Positions 1 to 8,245 are shown, counted from the first letter of the stretch. The stretch: DNA of 64,000 bases from Brevundimonas sp. UBA6550 (GCF_002434505.1 NZ_DJKE01000011.1:42336-106335); one strand, 5' to 3'. The notes: generated by a model not told the origin, from the sequence alone. Translations and numbers: made by a program.

Positions 1-1094
1 AAGACGACCGGAATCTCGCCCATCCAGGTCGCGCGGACCGCCGTCATGAGGTCGAACGCGTCCGGTCCGAGCGGATCCAGCCGCCCGCGCAGTTGCGGGG
101 CGGCCGTGCGCGCGGCGGCGTCGACGAGCCAGAGATCGCCGTCCCGCCACGCGCCTGCGTCGGGGCGAGCCCACGCCAGCAGCCGGTCGGAGCCTGAGGC
201 CCAGTCCAGCAGATTGGCCGCGACGTCCCGGTCCGCCCAAACGCGCCAGTCGGCGCCGGAGCGCAGATCGACCAGCCGCAGTCGGCTCCGCCAGGTCGGC
301 GCGAGCTGCACCAGCGGGTCGTCGGCGGCCACGCCCTCGCCCCGTTCGACAAGCGCCAGATAGCGGCCCGACGGCGACGGGGCGAAGTCGTCGATCGGCC
401 CGGCCGCCACGACCTCGGAGCGTCCGGTCGCCGGATCGACCCGACGCACCTCGACCCGGGGCCTCGGCGCGTCGGGGACGGCGATCCCGCCGCGGGTCTC
501 CAGGGCGGTCGCGGACGCCTCGCCCCGGTCCCGCGCCGACCAGCGGGCGAGCGTGTCCTCGCGGGCGAAGGCGTCGTGGCGAAGCGACCAGGCCGAGGGG
601 CGGTCCGGCCGGAGCGGCAGCAGCAGGCGGTCGTCGGCGGTCCAGGCCGGCCGCGCGCCTTCGAAGGACAGTTCGGGGCTGAGGCCGGTCCAACGGACGG
701 CGACGTCGACCGTGTCGTAGACGCCGGCCTCCCAGCGGCCCGCGCGGAAGGCGAACAGCGACAGATAGCGCCCGCTCGGGGACCAGTCGCCGAGCACCTG
801 CCCCGTTGGGACGCTCCCGGGCAGCGGGCGAACGGGGCCGCCGGTCCGGTCGACCAGCCGGATCCGGCCCGTGGTCCAGTGGGCGCGGGCGCCGAGGTCG
901 AACCGCGTCGCCGTCTCCCAAGGGCCAAAGGTCTCGAAGGCGAGGGTGCGGCCGTCCGGGGACACAGCCGCCCGGCCGAGCGTCTCCATGCGGACCAGGT
1001 CATGAACGTCGAACGGGCGGGGCGCGGCCGCGAGCGGCGCCGCCCACAGCACGCAGGCGGCGGCCAGCAGGCCGCGCAGCAGATTGAGCAACAT
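1..1094 (-). CDS. S9-type peptidase, Atxe2-like lasso-peptide isopeptidase candidate (3' end beyond the window)
   Basis: Reading from ATG 1094 to the left edge stays open for about 364 codons. A GGAG ribosome site lies in the 6-base gap after the receptor stop codon. Residues 1-23 form a signal peptide (hydrophobic, ending in small residues), so the enzyme should be periplasmic. The rest is a beta-propeller of the prolyl-oligopeptidase kind, with blade motifs such as SPDGRTLAF, SPSGRYLSLF and SPSGRYLALVE. The catalytic alpha/beta-hydrolase domain would lie outside the window, so the active-site serine cannot be checked. The order sigma factor, FecR, STN-TonB receptor, S9 peptidase is that known beside lasso-peptide clusters of Asticcacaulis and Caulobacter, where the peptidase linearises the imported lasso peptide. 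That specific function is inferred from context; a general dipeptidyl or acylaminoacyl peptidase is the alternative. Confidence 0.8.
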   Translation of the reverse strand, partial: MLLNLLRGLLAAACVLWAAPLAAAPRPFDVHDLVRMETLGRAAVSPDGRTLAFETFGPWETATRFDLGARAHWTTGRIRLVDRTGGPVRPLPGSVPTGQVLGDWSPSGRYLSLFAFRAGRWEAGVYDTVDVAVRWTGLSPELSFEGARPAWTADDRLLLPLRPDRPSAWSLRHDAFAREDTLARWSARDRGEASATALETRGGIAVPDAPRPRVEVRRVDPATGRSEVVAAGPIDDFAPSPSGRYLALVERGEGVAADDPLVQLAPTWRSRLRLVDLRSGADWRVWADRDVAANLLDWASGSDRLLAWARPDAGAWRDGDLWLVDAAARTAAPQLRGRLDPLGPDAFDLMTAVRATWMGEIPVV

Positions 1095-1100
1095 GGCTCC

Positions 1101-4046
1101 CTACCAGCGCTTGATCAGCTGCAGGGCGACGACGCGCCCGAAGACGTCCGCCTGGGCCGGATCGTAGCCGAAGCCGGTCGAGACGTCGTAGAAGGGCGGA
1201 TCGGCGTCGAGAAGATTGCGGACGCTGAGCACGGCCGACAGGCCCTCCGCCCATCGGCTCGGGGTCCAGGCCAGCCGCGCGTCGACGGTGTTCCAGGCGT
1301 CGATGCGACGCCCCGAGGCGTCGCGATAATCCGCGACATGGTTCAGCGTCAGCCCCCCGCCGAGGTCGCCCCGGGACCAGTCGACGCCGACCCGGGCGCG
1401 CAGGTCCGTGGGATAGCCGGCGATCCCCACCAGGTTCTCGCGGGGCGCCGTCGGCGTGGTCTGGTTGAGATAGTCGAGCATATAGGAGGCCGAGGCGGTC
1501 AGCCGGAAACCGTGGTCGCGCCAGGACCAGGGATAGGCCGCCTCCGCGTCGAAGCCCCGGACCTGGACCGAGGCGGCGTTCACCCATCGGGCGTCCAGGA
1601 TCAGGCGATAGGCTTCGGCCGGGAACAGCCCGCCGAGGGCGAAGCCCGGCGTGGTGATATAGGCCTGGATCCGGGCGCGGTCGGCGGGGTTGGCGGCCGG
1701 GTCCACCGCCGTGACGAAGGGGGCGAGCGACGGATCGGTCAGGACCCGCGACAGGCCTTCGCGGACCGGCTGGGCGATCCGGTCCGAGAATTCCGTGTCG
1801 AAATAGCCGGCGCTCACCCGCAGCCCGCTGTCGCGCCGGTAGGTGAACCCCGCCGTGAAGGTCTTGGCGGTCTCCGGCTCGAGATCGCGATTGCCGCCCG
1901 TCAGATAGATGGACAGCAGTCGGGCGCCGCTGGCGGTCGGCACCAGGGTCGCGCCGGCGATGGAGTCGTCGAAGATCTGCGGCAGGGCCGGCGCCCGGAA
2001 GGACGTCCCGTAGCTGGCGCGCAGCGTCAGATCGGGCGTCGGCGCATAGATCAGGCCGACCTTGGGGTTCGCCGTGGAGCCGAAGTCGCTGTAGTCCTCG
2101 AGCCGTCCCGCGACCGAGACCTCCAGCCGCTGCAGGCCCGGACGGGCGTTGGCGTCGCCCACCAGCGGCAGGCGCGCCTCGCCGAAGACGGCGACGACGT
2201 CGCGGGCCTGTTCAGGCGCGACCCGGTCGCGCGGGACCGCGGTGGAGGTGAAGGTCCGGGCCCGTGTCGCGAAGCTTTCCCGACGCGCCTGGACGCCGAG
2301 GGCCAGACGCGCTTGGCCGCCCGGAAGGGTCAGCAGAGGCCCCTCGATCAGAAGATTGGCGGAGGTCGCCCGCCCCCGGTCGAGGTTGTCGACAGAACCG
2401 GAGGCGATGAAGTCGAGGACCGCGCGGGAATTGACTCCGCCGGCCGCAAACGGGTCGAAATAGCCGTCCCGGGCGGGCGAATAGGACGTGTCGGGATCGT
2501 CCGGGACATTGCCGAGCGCCTCGTCGAGCCGCGTCGTATTGAGCTGGCGGGGATAGTGGGTGGCGCCCCGCTCCTCGGCCAGGGCGGCATAGGCCTGCGC
2601 CGACCAGCCGCCGCCGAGGTCGTAATCCAGGCCAAGGGTCGTCCCCAGGCTGCGCGAGTCGCCCGTATAGGGGCTGGCGCCCAGGTCGTCGTAGAAGGAA
2701 TAGGCCAGGGTGTGGCTCGACTGGCCGTTCGGCGACACGAAATGGGGATTGGCCGCGGTCACCTGGAAGATCGTCGCCACCGGCGTCGTGGCAAAGTCGA
2801 ACCGCCGCGCGCTGAAACGGACATCCGCCGACAGCGACAGCCGCGCCCCGACATCCTGGACCAGCCGGCCGTAGAGGCCGTGCCGTTCCTGGCCCGGCGC
2901 CAGGTCGACGCCCTGGGACACGCTGTCCAGATTGGGCGCCCCCGCCGCGAAGTCCGCCGGGGTCTGGACCCGGCCGCTGGCGTTAGGCCGCAGTCCATAG
3001 CTGGGGACATAGGCGCCCAGGGCGGCGTCATAGGCGACGATATTGGCCGGCGCGGCGAAGATCGACCGCCAGTCCGTGCCGCCGAAGGGCCGCAGGTCGC
3101 CGTCCCGCGAATAGGGGCGGTCGAACGAACTGAGCGGCCGGAGATGCTGGTATTCATAGGCCAGCAGCGCCGAGCCGCTCGACCAGGTGCGGCCGATCAG
3201 ATGGGACGCCGTCAGGTCCTCGCCGCCGCCCTTGGCGGCCGAGGCCCGCAGCCGGGTCTCCTGGCCCTCGACGTTCCGGCGCAGGATGACGTTGACCACG
3301 CCCGCCACGGCGTCGGAGCCGTAGAGGGCCGAGGCGCCGTCCAGCAGGACGTCCACCCGCTCGACGGCCGCCGACGGCACAGCCGACAGGTCTGCGAAAT
3401 CCCCCCGATAGCCGCTCCCGGCCAGGCGTCGGCCGTTGACCAGCACCAGGGTCGCGTCGGGGCCGAGGCCGCGCAGATTGACCCCCGAGGCCACGGCGGT
3501 GTTGGAGCCGGCGTTGTCCACCCCGCCCAGCAGGGACGCCGGGGTCGCCGATCCGGCGTAGTTCTGCGGCAGGTCGGCGATGACCTCCGCCACCGTCGCG
3601 CGCCCGCTGCGGTCCAGCGCGCGACGGTCGAGGATATGGACGGGCGAGGCCAGTTCGCCCGACTGGCGCAGCAGGCTGCCGGTGACGACCACATCCTCGA
3701 CGGCGGCCGGCGCGTCCGGCGTCTCGGCCCGCGTCGTCGCCCGGCGCAGGACGATCACGCCCGGCTGGGTCCGGGTCCAGATCAGGCCGGACCCGGAAAG
3801 CAGCCGATCCAGCGCCGCCGCCGTGGTCATCCGCCCCGAGACCCCCGCCGTCGTCCGACCGGCGACGAGGTCGGTGGCGAACAGGATCTGGTGGTCCGAC
3901 TGCAGGGCGAACGCCGCCAGGGCCGCCTCGAGCGGACCCGCGGCGATGGCGAAGGCCCGCGCCTCCTGGGCGGCGGCGATGGACGGCGCCAGGGCGACGA
4001 CGGCGGCGACGGCGGCTCCTAAACCGAGACAGCGGTGCGGATTCAT
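1101..4046 (-). CDS. TonB-dependent receptor with N-terminal STN signalling domain
   Basis: A 981-residue outer-membrane transporter. Residues 1-26 are a signal peptide. Residues about 27-105 are an STN (secretin/TonB N-terminal) domain, which passes the ligand signal to a FecR protein. A TonB-box-like VEDVVVTG follows near residue 117, then the plug domain with GVNLRGLGPDATLVLVNGRR and YGSDAVAGVVNVILRR, then a long barrel with the typical 'PTPDLTLRASYGTSFRAPALPQ' region and a terminal aromatic-basic residue pair (KRW). It lies between fecR (72 bases upstream) and the S9 peptidase (6 bases downstream) and is most likely cotranscribed with them. The substrate is unknown; by context it could be a lasso peptide or another siderophore-sized ligand. 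Similar receptors also import sugars or iron chelates. The ATG at 4046 is preceded by GGGGAAG. Confidence 0.93.
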   Translation of the reverse strand: MNPHRCLGLGAAVAAVVALAPSIAAAQEARAFAIAAGPLEAALAAFALQSDHQILFATDLVAGRTTAGVSGRMTTAAALDRLLSGSGLIWTRTQPGVIVLRRATTRAETPDAPAAVEDVVVTGSLLRQSGELASPVHILDRRALDRSGRATVAEVIADLPQNYAGSATPASLLGGVDNAGSNTAVASGVNLRGLGPDATLVLVNGRRLAGSGYRGDFADLSAVPSAAVERVDVLLDGASALYGSDAVAGVVNVILRRNVEGQETRLRASAAKGGGEDLTASHLIGRTWSSGSALLAYEYQHLRPLSSFDRPYSRDGDLRPFGGTDWRSIFAAPANIVAYDAALGAYVPSYGLRPNASGRVQTPADFAAGAPNLDSVSQGVDLAPGQERHGLYGRLVQDVGARLSLSADVRFSARRFDFATTPVATIFQVTAANPHFVSPNGQSSHTLAYSFYDDLGASPYTGDSRSLGTTLGLDYDLGGGWSAQAYAALAEERGATHYPRQLNTTRLDEALGNVPDDPDTSYSPARDGYFDPFAAGGVNSRAVLDFIASGSVDNLDRGRATSANLLIEGPLLTLPGGQARLALGVQARRESFATRARTFTSTAVPRDRVAPEQARDVVAVFGEARLPLVGDANARPGLQRLEVSVAGRLEDYSDFGSTANPKVGLIYAPTPDLTLRASYGTSFRAPALPQIFDDSIAGATLVPTASGARLLSIYLTGGNRDLEPETAKTFTAGFTYRRDSGLRVSAGYFDTEFSDRIAQPVREGLSRVLTDPSLAPFVTAVDPAANPADRARIQAYITTPGFALGGLFPAEAYRLILDARWVNAASVQVRGFDAEAAYPWSWRDHGFRLTASASYMLDYLNQTTPTAPRENLVGIAGYPTDLRARVGVDWSRGDLGGGLTLNHVADYRDASGRRIDAWNTVDARLAWTPSRWAEGLSAVLSVRNLLDADPPFYDVSTGFGYDPAQADVFGRVVALQLIKRW

Positions 4047-4118
4047 GATGACTTCCCCGACGACGCGATGGTGCGTCGGACCAAGGACGGCTCAGACCCG
4101 GCGTCCCCCTAGCGGGCG

Positions 4119-5102
4119 TCAGGAATTTTTCGTCCGCCGCGGGACGAGTTTGACGGCGCCCCCCGGCTGCGGCTGCGCCTCCAGGGCGAAAACCTCCGAC
4201 GCGGCGGAGACGAAGGCGCCCCGGTCGCCGACGCGAAAGGCCCCGCTGATCGGCGTGCCGGCGACGCTCGGCGCGTCTAGGATCACCTTGTCGGTCAGAT
4301 AGCGGTTCACCTCGGCCACGGCCTCGCCCAGCGGCGCGCCGGAAAACACCAGCCGGCCCTCGGCCCAGCTGGTCGCCACGGCGGCGTCGACGGAACGGGC
4401 CTGGGCGCCCTGCGGCGTGACGGTCGCGGCCTGGCTGGGCGCCAGGACGGTCTGGCCGCCGCGCGGATCGTCCACCCGCACCCGCCCCTGGACCAGCACC
4501 ACCCGGACATCAGCCCCGGCGCGGCGCACGTCGAACACCGTCCCCAGGGCCGTCACCGTGGTGGCGTCCGCCGACACCACGAAGGGCCGGCTGGCGTCGT
4601 GGGCGACCTCGAACAGGGCCTGGCCCTGCAACAGGTCGATGCGCCGGGCGCCGTCGGACAATCGGACCCGGATGCGGCTGTCGGTGTCCAGGCGGATGGC
4701 GGAGCCGTCGGCCAGCTGGACCGTGCGCTGCTCGCCGACCGCCGTCGCATAGACCGGCGGCCGGCTCAGCGCCCACCAGACGCCGATCCCCGCGCCCGCC
4801 ACCAGGACGGCGAGGACCGCGCCGAAGACCGGCCGTCCGAACGGCGCCCGAGCCGACGCCCGCCCCGCCCCGGGCTTGCCGATCGCCGCCGTCAGGGCTT
4901 CGATCTCGGGATCGCCGCGCAGCCGGCCCATCCGCTCCCAATGGCCCTCGATCCGCTTGTAGGCGGCGGCGTTCTCGGGCGCCGCCCGCCAGGCGAAGAA
5001 GGCGTGGATGGTCTCGGTGGGCACGGAGGTGGAGCCCAGGCGCGCGAACCACTCCGCCGCTTCGCGGTCGGCCGTGGCGGCCGGTTTCTGACTCGCGCTC
5101 AT
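4119..5102 (-). CDS. fecR: FecR-family anti-sigma factor
   Basis: A 327-residue inner-membrane regulator with the family's usual plan. An N-terminal cytoplasmic DUF4880 domain covers residues about 10-60 (AEWFARLGS...FFAWRAAPENAAAYKRIEGHW). One transmembrane helix sits near 92-111. A periplasmic FecR domain (RTVQLADGSAIRLDTDSRI, then GQALFEVAHDASRPFVV) and a C-terminal DUF4974/STN-interacting segment follow. In the Fec paradigm it relays the occupied state of the STN receptor to the sigma factor. The sigma gene ends 16 bases upstream and the receptor gene begins 72 bases downstream, making the three a signalling cassette. Confidence 0.93.
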   Translation of the reverse strand: MSASQKPAATADREAAEWFARLGSTSVPTETIHAFFAWRAAPENAAAYKRIEGHWERMGRLRGDPEIEALTAAIGKPGAGRASARAPFGRPVFGAVLAVLVAGAGIGVWWALSRPPVYATAVGEQRTVQLADGSAIRLDTDSRIRVRLSDGARRIDLLQGQALFEVAHDASRPFVVSADATTVTALGTVFDVRRAGADVRVVLVQGRVRVDDPRGGQTVLAPSQAATVTPQGAQARSVDAAVATSWAEGRLVFSGAPLGEAVAEVNRYLTDKVILDAPSVAGTPISGAFRVGDRGAFVSAASEVFALEAQPQPGGAVKLVPRRTKNS

Positions 5103-5118
5103 CGCGGGCCCTCTCCGA

Positions 5119-5631
5119 TCAGCGGCGCAGATGGACGTCGCAGTGTTTCAGGGCTCGCGCCATGCGCCACTCGACGGTTTTGACCGCAATCCCCAGTCGT
5201 GACGCGATCTGCGCGTGAGTCAAACCCTCAAAGCGAGAAAGCAGGAACACGTCGCGGTCCTTTTCCGGCATCACCTGGAGGATCTGCTTCAGCAGCAGGG
5301 TCTCGTGCGGACTGTCGAGCGCCTCGACCGCCGGGCGCGCCGTCTGCTGATAGCGGCGGCGGACGCCTTCGCGCGCGAGACCGTCGAGGGCGAGGTTGGA
5401 GGCGATGCGGAGGAGAAGGGATTTGGGCGAGCGGATGCCGCGCGTCTGATAGGGCGCTATGCGGAGATAGGCTTCTTGGACGAGATCGTCAGCGACGTCC
5501 GCGCCGAAGCGGACGCGGAGGCGCGCGCGCAGCCAGTCGGCGTAGCGACGGTAGTAGACAGCGAGGTGTAGAACCTCAGCCTCTAATGCATTTGTTGACG
5601 ACCGATCCACCGCACGCAGCTCAGTTGACAC
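5119..5631 (-). CDS. ECF RNA polymerase sigma factor, FecI type
   Basis: A 170-residue sigma-70 family protein. Region 2 is visible as VADDLVQEAYLRIAPY and the -10 recognition stretch near RSPKSLLLRIASNLALD. Region 4 carries the helix-turn-helix GLTHAQIASRLGIAVKTVEWRMARALKHC. It heads the sigma-fecR-receptor-peptidase operon and would direct transcription of the receptor and peptidase when ligand binds. The start is a GTG at 5631; the ribosome site is weak, and an in-frame GTG seven codons further in is an alternative. The gap to the divergent XRE gene is only 66 bases. Confidence 0.92.
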   Translation of the reverse strand: MSTELRAVDRSSTNALEAEVLHLAVYYRRYADWLRARLRVRFGADVADDLVQEAYLRIAPYQTRGIRSPKSLLLRIASNLALDGLAREGVRRRYQQTARPAVEALDSPHETLLLKQILQVMPEKDRDVFLLSRFEGLTHAQIASRLGIAVKTVEWRMARALKHCDVHLRR

Positions 5632-5645
5632 GCCTGGAGGTCATT

Positions 5646-5666
5646 ATGACACGATTGGGGGACAGC
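5646..5666 (+). repeat. Upstream repeat of tandem XRE genes, copy 1
   Basis: The 21 bases beginning ATGACACGATTGGGGGACAG recur with a few changes at 5916-5936. Both copies begin 52-53 bases before the ATG of an XRE gene, so each gene of the pair carries the same upstream block. This fits a tandem duplication that included the control region; the block may hold an operator or promoter element. Confidence 0.6.
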
Positions 5667-5697
5667 TAAAAGTGGCGTTAGCCCATCATTTGCTTGG

Positions 5698-5919
5698 ATG
5701 GATCTCGTCGCACTTCTGGGCAGAAACATTCGCAGACTCAGGTCTGCGGAAAACCTCACTCAGGAGGAAGTCGCATTCCGTGCGGGAATGAAGCGAAGCT
5801 ACCTCAGTGATCTAGAGCACGGAAAGAGGAACCCTTCAGTCCGCGCGTTGGGCAGGCTCGCGTCCGCGCTTAGAGTCGACCCACGCGCCCTCCTCATCCC
5901 CGACAGTAGATCAAAATGA
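5698..5919 (+). CDS. Small XRE-family helix-turn-helix regulator (copy 1)
   Basis: A 73-residue protein that is almost only one HTH_3 DNA-binding domain: VALLGRNIRRLRSAENLTQEEVAFRAGMKRSYLSDLEHGKRNPSVRALGRLASAL. It is a close paralogue of the next gene, matching along its whole length, including the KR(S/G)YLSDLE(H/R)G recognition segment. No ligand or dimer domain is present. It is probably a repressor or controller of a neighbouring module; the targets are not evident. It lies between the sigma-factor operon and the defence island, so it could regulate either. Confidence 0.85.
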   Translation: MDLVALLGRNIRRLRSAENLTQEEVAFRAGMKRSYLSDLEHGKRNPSVRALGRLASALRVDPRALLIPDSRSK

Positions 5920-5936
5920 CACGGTTAGAGGGCAGC
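5916..5936 (+). repeat. Upstream repeat of tandem XRE genes, copy 2
   Basis: Second copy of the block at 5646-5666, beginning ATGACACGGTTAGAGGGCAG. It overlaps the TGA stop of the first XRE gene and precedes the second gene by the same distance as copy 1 precedes the first. Confidence 0.6.
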
Positions 5937-5968
5937 CAACCTGCCGCACTGACGGTCTGTTGTTGGGC

Positions 5969-6172
5969 ATGGACGTGGTCGCCCAACTCGGCAAAAACGT
6001 ACGCAGGCTCAGAACAGACGCTGGCCTCTCTCAAGAGGAGTTGGCGTTTCGCGCTCAAATGAAGCGAGGCTATCTAAGCGACCTTGAGCGAGGCACCCGC
6101 AATCCCAGTGTTCGGGCGCTTGGACGGATTGCCGAGGCCTTAGCCGTTCCGCCAAGCCGGTTGTTAGAATAG
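5969..6172 (+). CDS. Small XRE-family helix-turn-helix regulator (copy 2)
   Basis: A 67-residue single-domain HTH_3 protein, paralogous to the gene at 5698. It reads MDVVAQLGKNVRRLRTDAGL, then SQEELAFRAQMKRGYLSDLE. The ATG at 5969 was chosen over the TTG at 5960 because it aligns exactly with the start of copy 1. The pair arose by tandem duplication of gene plus upstream block. The two recognition helices are nearly the same, so both may bind one operator type. Target genes are unknown. Confidence 0.83.
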   Translation: MDVVAQLGKNVRRLRTDAGLSQEELAFRAQMKRGYLSDLERGTRNPSVRALGRIAEALAVPPSRLLE

Positions 6173-6337
6173 CCGATCCTCAGAGCAGATGCGCTTGGGT
6201 CCGAGGTCGGTGAGGCATAGTCATTCGCCTATGTCTCAAACGCGCCAAAGGCGGTCGTCCACCGGCGGCCGTAAACACGACATTCAGCACGCGATCAAAA
6301 TACTTGTTGGGACGGCGGGCTTAGACTGCGGCCGATC

Positions 6338-6997
6338 TCATAGACGCCCACCGGAGATCAGGACTCGGCGTGACCGAAGTCGGACCGCTGTCGACCGGGC
6401 CCCGTCCTCGCCCCATTGCGAAGCGCCGTCTGGACCCGGTCGATCAGCTCGGCCGGCTTGTAAGGCTTCGGGCCTTTCGTTTACATCCTCAGGCTCCAAG
6501 CTCCCGATATCTGCCCGTAAGCTCTTCACTCCCGCAGCGCTGTCGGGAAAGGCCCGGACCACGGCCTCCAGATCGCTGAACAGCAGGGCTTCGTATTCAT
6601 GCAACTGCAAGCGCGCGTAGAGCCGCCCTCCCGCCTCAGCGGCGAGGTCGGTCTCCATCGCACGTTCAAGAGCAGCGACACGGGCGACCGGCGGCTGCGC
6701 CGGAGCCGCCGCCAGCCCTGGATAGTCATCAGGTATGGCGTAGAGGTCAAAAAGGGTCGTGAACAACGTCCGGGGCCCTCCTTGTTCCAGTATGACGGCG
6801 CGCATGAAGCGGCGCGCGACGGCGTAGCTGTTCCACCCGCCTTTGAAGCGACGCGCGGTGGCACCAGCCTTGTTGGGAAGCAGCAGAGGACGCACATCAT
6901 GCACGCCCAGCGCCCTGAGATGAGGCTCCAGAACGATGTTGCAGAAAGTCTCTTCGGTCTGCCCCTCGCAGAAGACCAGCAGGCGATCGACCGGCAC
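6338..6997 (-). CDS. DUF4276-family (TOPRIM-like) protein with an aberrant C-terminus
   Basis: Residues 1 to about 175 fit DUF4276. They begin RLLVFCEGQTEETFCNIVLEPHL, with the TOPRIM-like glutamate in EGQTE, and contain TLFDLYAIPDDYPG and YEALLFSDLEAVVRAFP. The family normally ends with a conserved block (PEAxSKRI...GYDK...). Here, after LEPEDVNERPEA, the frame runs into low-complexity sequence, and the same DNA in another frame encodes a receiver-domain end (see 6358-6474). The gene is therefore probably truncated. Its GTG start overlaps the ATPase stop by one base, so the two are coupled. ATPase plus TOPRIM-like pairs (for example PARIS, or RloA/RloB-like systems) act in phage defence; that role is inferred here. 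Confidence 0.75.
   Translation of the reverse strand: MPVDRLLVFCEGQTEETFCNIVLEPHLRALGVHDVRPLLLPNKAGATARRFKGGWNSYAVARRFMRAVILEQGGPRTLFTTLFDLYAIPDDYPGLAAAPAQPPVARVAALERAMETDLAAEAGGRLYARLQLHEYEALLFSDLEAVVRAFPDSAAGVKSLRADIGSLEPEDVNERPEALQAGRADRPGPDGASQWGEDGARSTAVRLRSRRVLISGGRL
6358..6474 (-). pseudogene. Response-regulator receiver-domain C-terminal fragment
   Basis: In a frame different from the DUF4276 gene, the minus strand encodes KPYKPAELIDRVQTALRNG followed by about 18 residues and a TGA. This matches the end of CheY-like receiver domains of hybrid histidine kinases (the KP motif of strand 5 plus helix 5). No upstream receiver sequence is present: a TAA lies just before it in frame. It is a fragment left by recombination, marking the left boundary of the inserted defence genes. 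Confidence 0.6.
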
Positions 6998-8145
6998 TAT
7001 TCAGCCGCCAGCGGCTCGGGACGACCGCCTAGAAGGTTCATGTCCCAGAGCTCGGCCAACTGGTACTCGTCTAGCCAGGTCTTCAGACTGTCCTGCGAAA
7101 GGCGCGTGAAGGTCGACCCTCTCTGCTTGCGCTCAACCACAACAACGTTATCCGGTTCGAAGGCGTTTAGGAACTGGGGCGACTGTGTCGCGACCAGACA
7201 TTGTCGCGTTTCCGAAACCGCCTTAATCGCACCGGCGATGATGCGGATCGCATAGGGGTGAAGTCCGAGCTCGGGTTCGTCGAGGATGATCATCGACGGC
7301 ATGGTATCCGGGCTTTGGAGGAGCAGGCTCAGCAGGCCAATCGCCCGAAGGGTTCCGTCCGAAATCTGTCCCGGGCCGAACTCCAGGTTCGAACCGATTT
7401 CGCGCCACCGCAGGAGTACCCGGCCGTATTCCGGCTCCAACACGAAGTCATCGAAATATGGCGCAACCAGTCGGAGCGTCTCTACGATCCGGTCGTAATA
7501 GGCGCGTTGCGATGACCGCATCTCAAGCAGAAAAGCCGCCAAATTGCGCCCGTCGCTGCGTAGGTAGCGCCAGTCTTCGACGGGTGAGAGCTGCTTCATC
7601 GGCGCTTCAGCCGATGTGTCGTGGAACTGATAAACTGCGATGCGTCGAAGCAGATGTAGCAGCGTCTGGCGCGTCTTACCGGCGCCCCCTTCTTCACCCG
7701 CCCTCATAAGCTGGGGAAATTTGTGACCGCTGCCTAGATCGATCCAGTTCGGATTTTGCTTACGTCCGTTGGCCGAAAACCGGCAGCGTTCCTCTAGGAA
7801 GATCAGGGTGTCGCCCGAGGCATGTCCCAGGCGGAAGGCATAGTCATTCACCCCCTGCCCGGTCCGAATCCTGAGATGGGCCTCAATCTCGCGGGTCTGC
7901 TTAGGCCCGCCGTGCAGCAGAACGCTCGCGCCTCCGGCCAGGCCCACGAAATTAGCCAGACCGCTCTCGCTCGAAAGCATGAAACCGAGAAATCTCAGGA
8001 AGTCGATGAGGTTAGACTTTCCTGCCCCGTTCGGCCCGATGAGAAGGTCCAGCTTGGAGAGATCGAGCGAGAGCGCCCCAATGGATTTGAATCCGCGGAG
8101 TTCAACGTGCTCAAGTCGAACGGGTTTGAAGGGCTTTTCTGTCAT
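6997..8145 (-). CDS. AAA family ATPase (AAA_21/OLD-like), partner of DUF4276 protein
   Basis: A protein of about 382 residues of the ABC/SMC-like ATPase class. The Walker A is LLIGPNGAGKSNLIDFLRFL near residues 34-46, the signature region FGPGQISDGTLRAIGLLSLLL lies at about 265, and Walker B SMIILDEPELGLHP is followed by the His-switch-like LVATQSPQFLNAF. The N-terminal VELRGFKSIGALSLDL strand is typical. ATG 8145 (after GTGGAACC) is preferred to an in-frame GTG at 8154. It is transcribed just before the DUF4276 gene with a one-base overlap, forming a two-gene ATPase/nuclease-like unit. Such pairs occur in bacterial defence islands; the immediate Lamassu-like neighbour supports that setting. 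Confidence 0.85.
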   Translation of the reverse strand: MTEKPFKPVRLEHVELRGFKSIGALSLDLSKLDLLIGPNGAGKSNLIDFLRFLGFMLSSESGLANFVGLAGGASVLLHGGPKQTREIEAHLRIRTGQGVNDYAFRLGHASGDTLIFLEERCRFSANGRKQNPNWIDLGSGHKFPQLMRAGEEGGAGKTRQTLLHLLRRIAVYQFHDTSAEAPMKQLSPVEDWRYLRSDGRNLAAFLLEMRSSQRAYYDRIVETLRLVAPYFDDFVLEPEYGRVLLRWREIGSNLEFGPGQISDGTLRAIGLLSLLLQSPDTMPSMIILDEPELGLHPYAIRIIAGAIKAVSETRQCLVATQSPQFLNAFEPDNVVVVERKQRGSTFTRLSQDSLKTWLDEYQLAELWDMNLLGGRPEPLAAE

Positions 8146-8245
8146 CGGTTCCACTGTAGGTGGGCGCTAGAGCATACGCCAAGCCTTCTTGAGCGCCACG
8201 GCTTTCAGCGCTTCCCAAATGCCCCCACGATCCGACCTCCGAGTG

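Noticed and set aside
576..4022. A 1148-codon open frame on the plus strand
   Set aside because: It is the reverse shadow of the TonB receptor and peptidase genes in high-GC DNA, with Arg/Gly/Pro-rich composition and no domain.
5632..5697. Lasso precursor gene between the sigma factor and XRE genes
   Set aside because: The gap is only 66 bases and has no suitable open frame, so any precursor must be outside the window.
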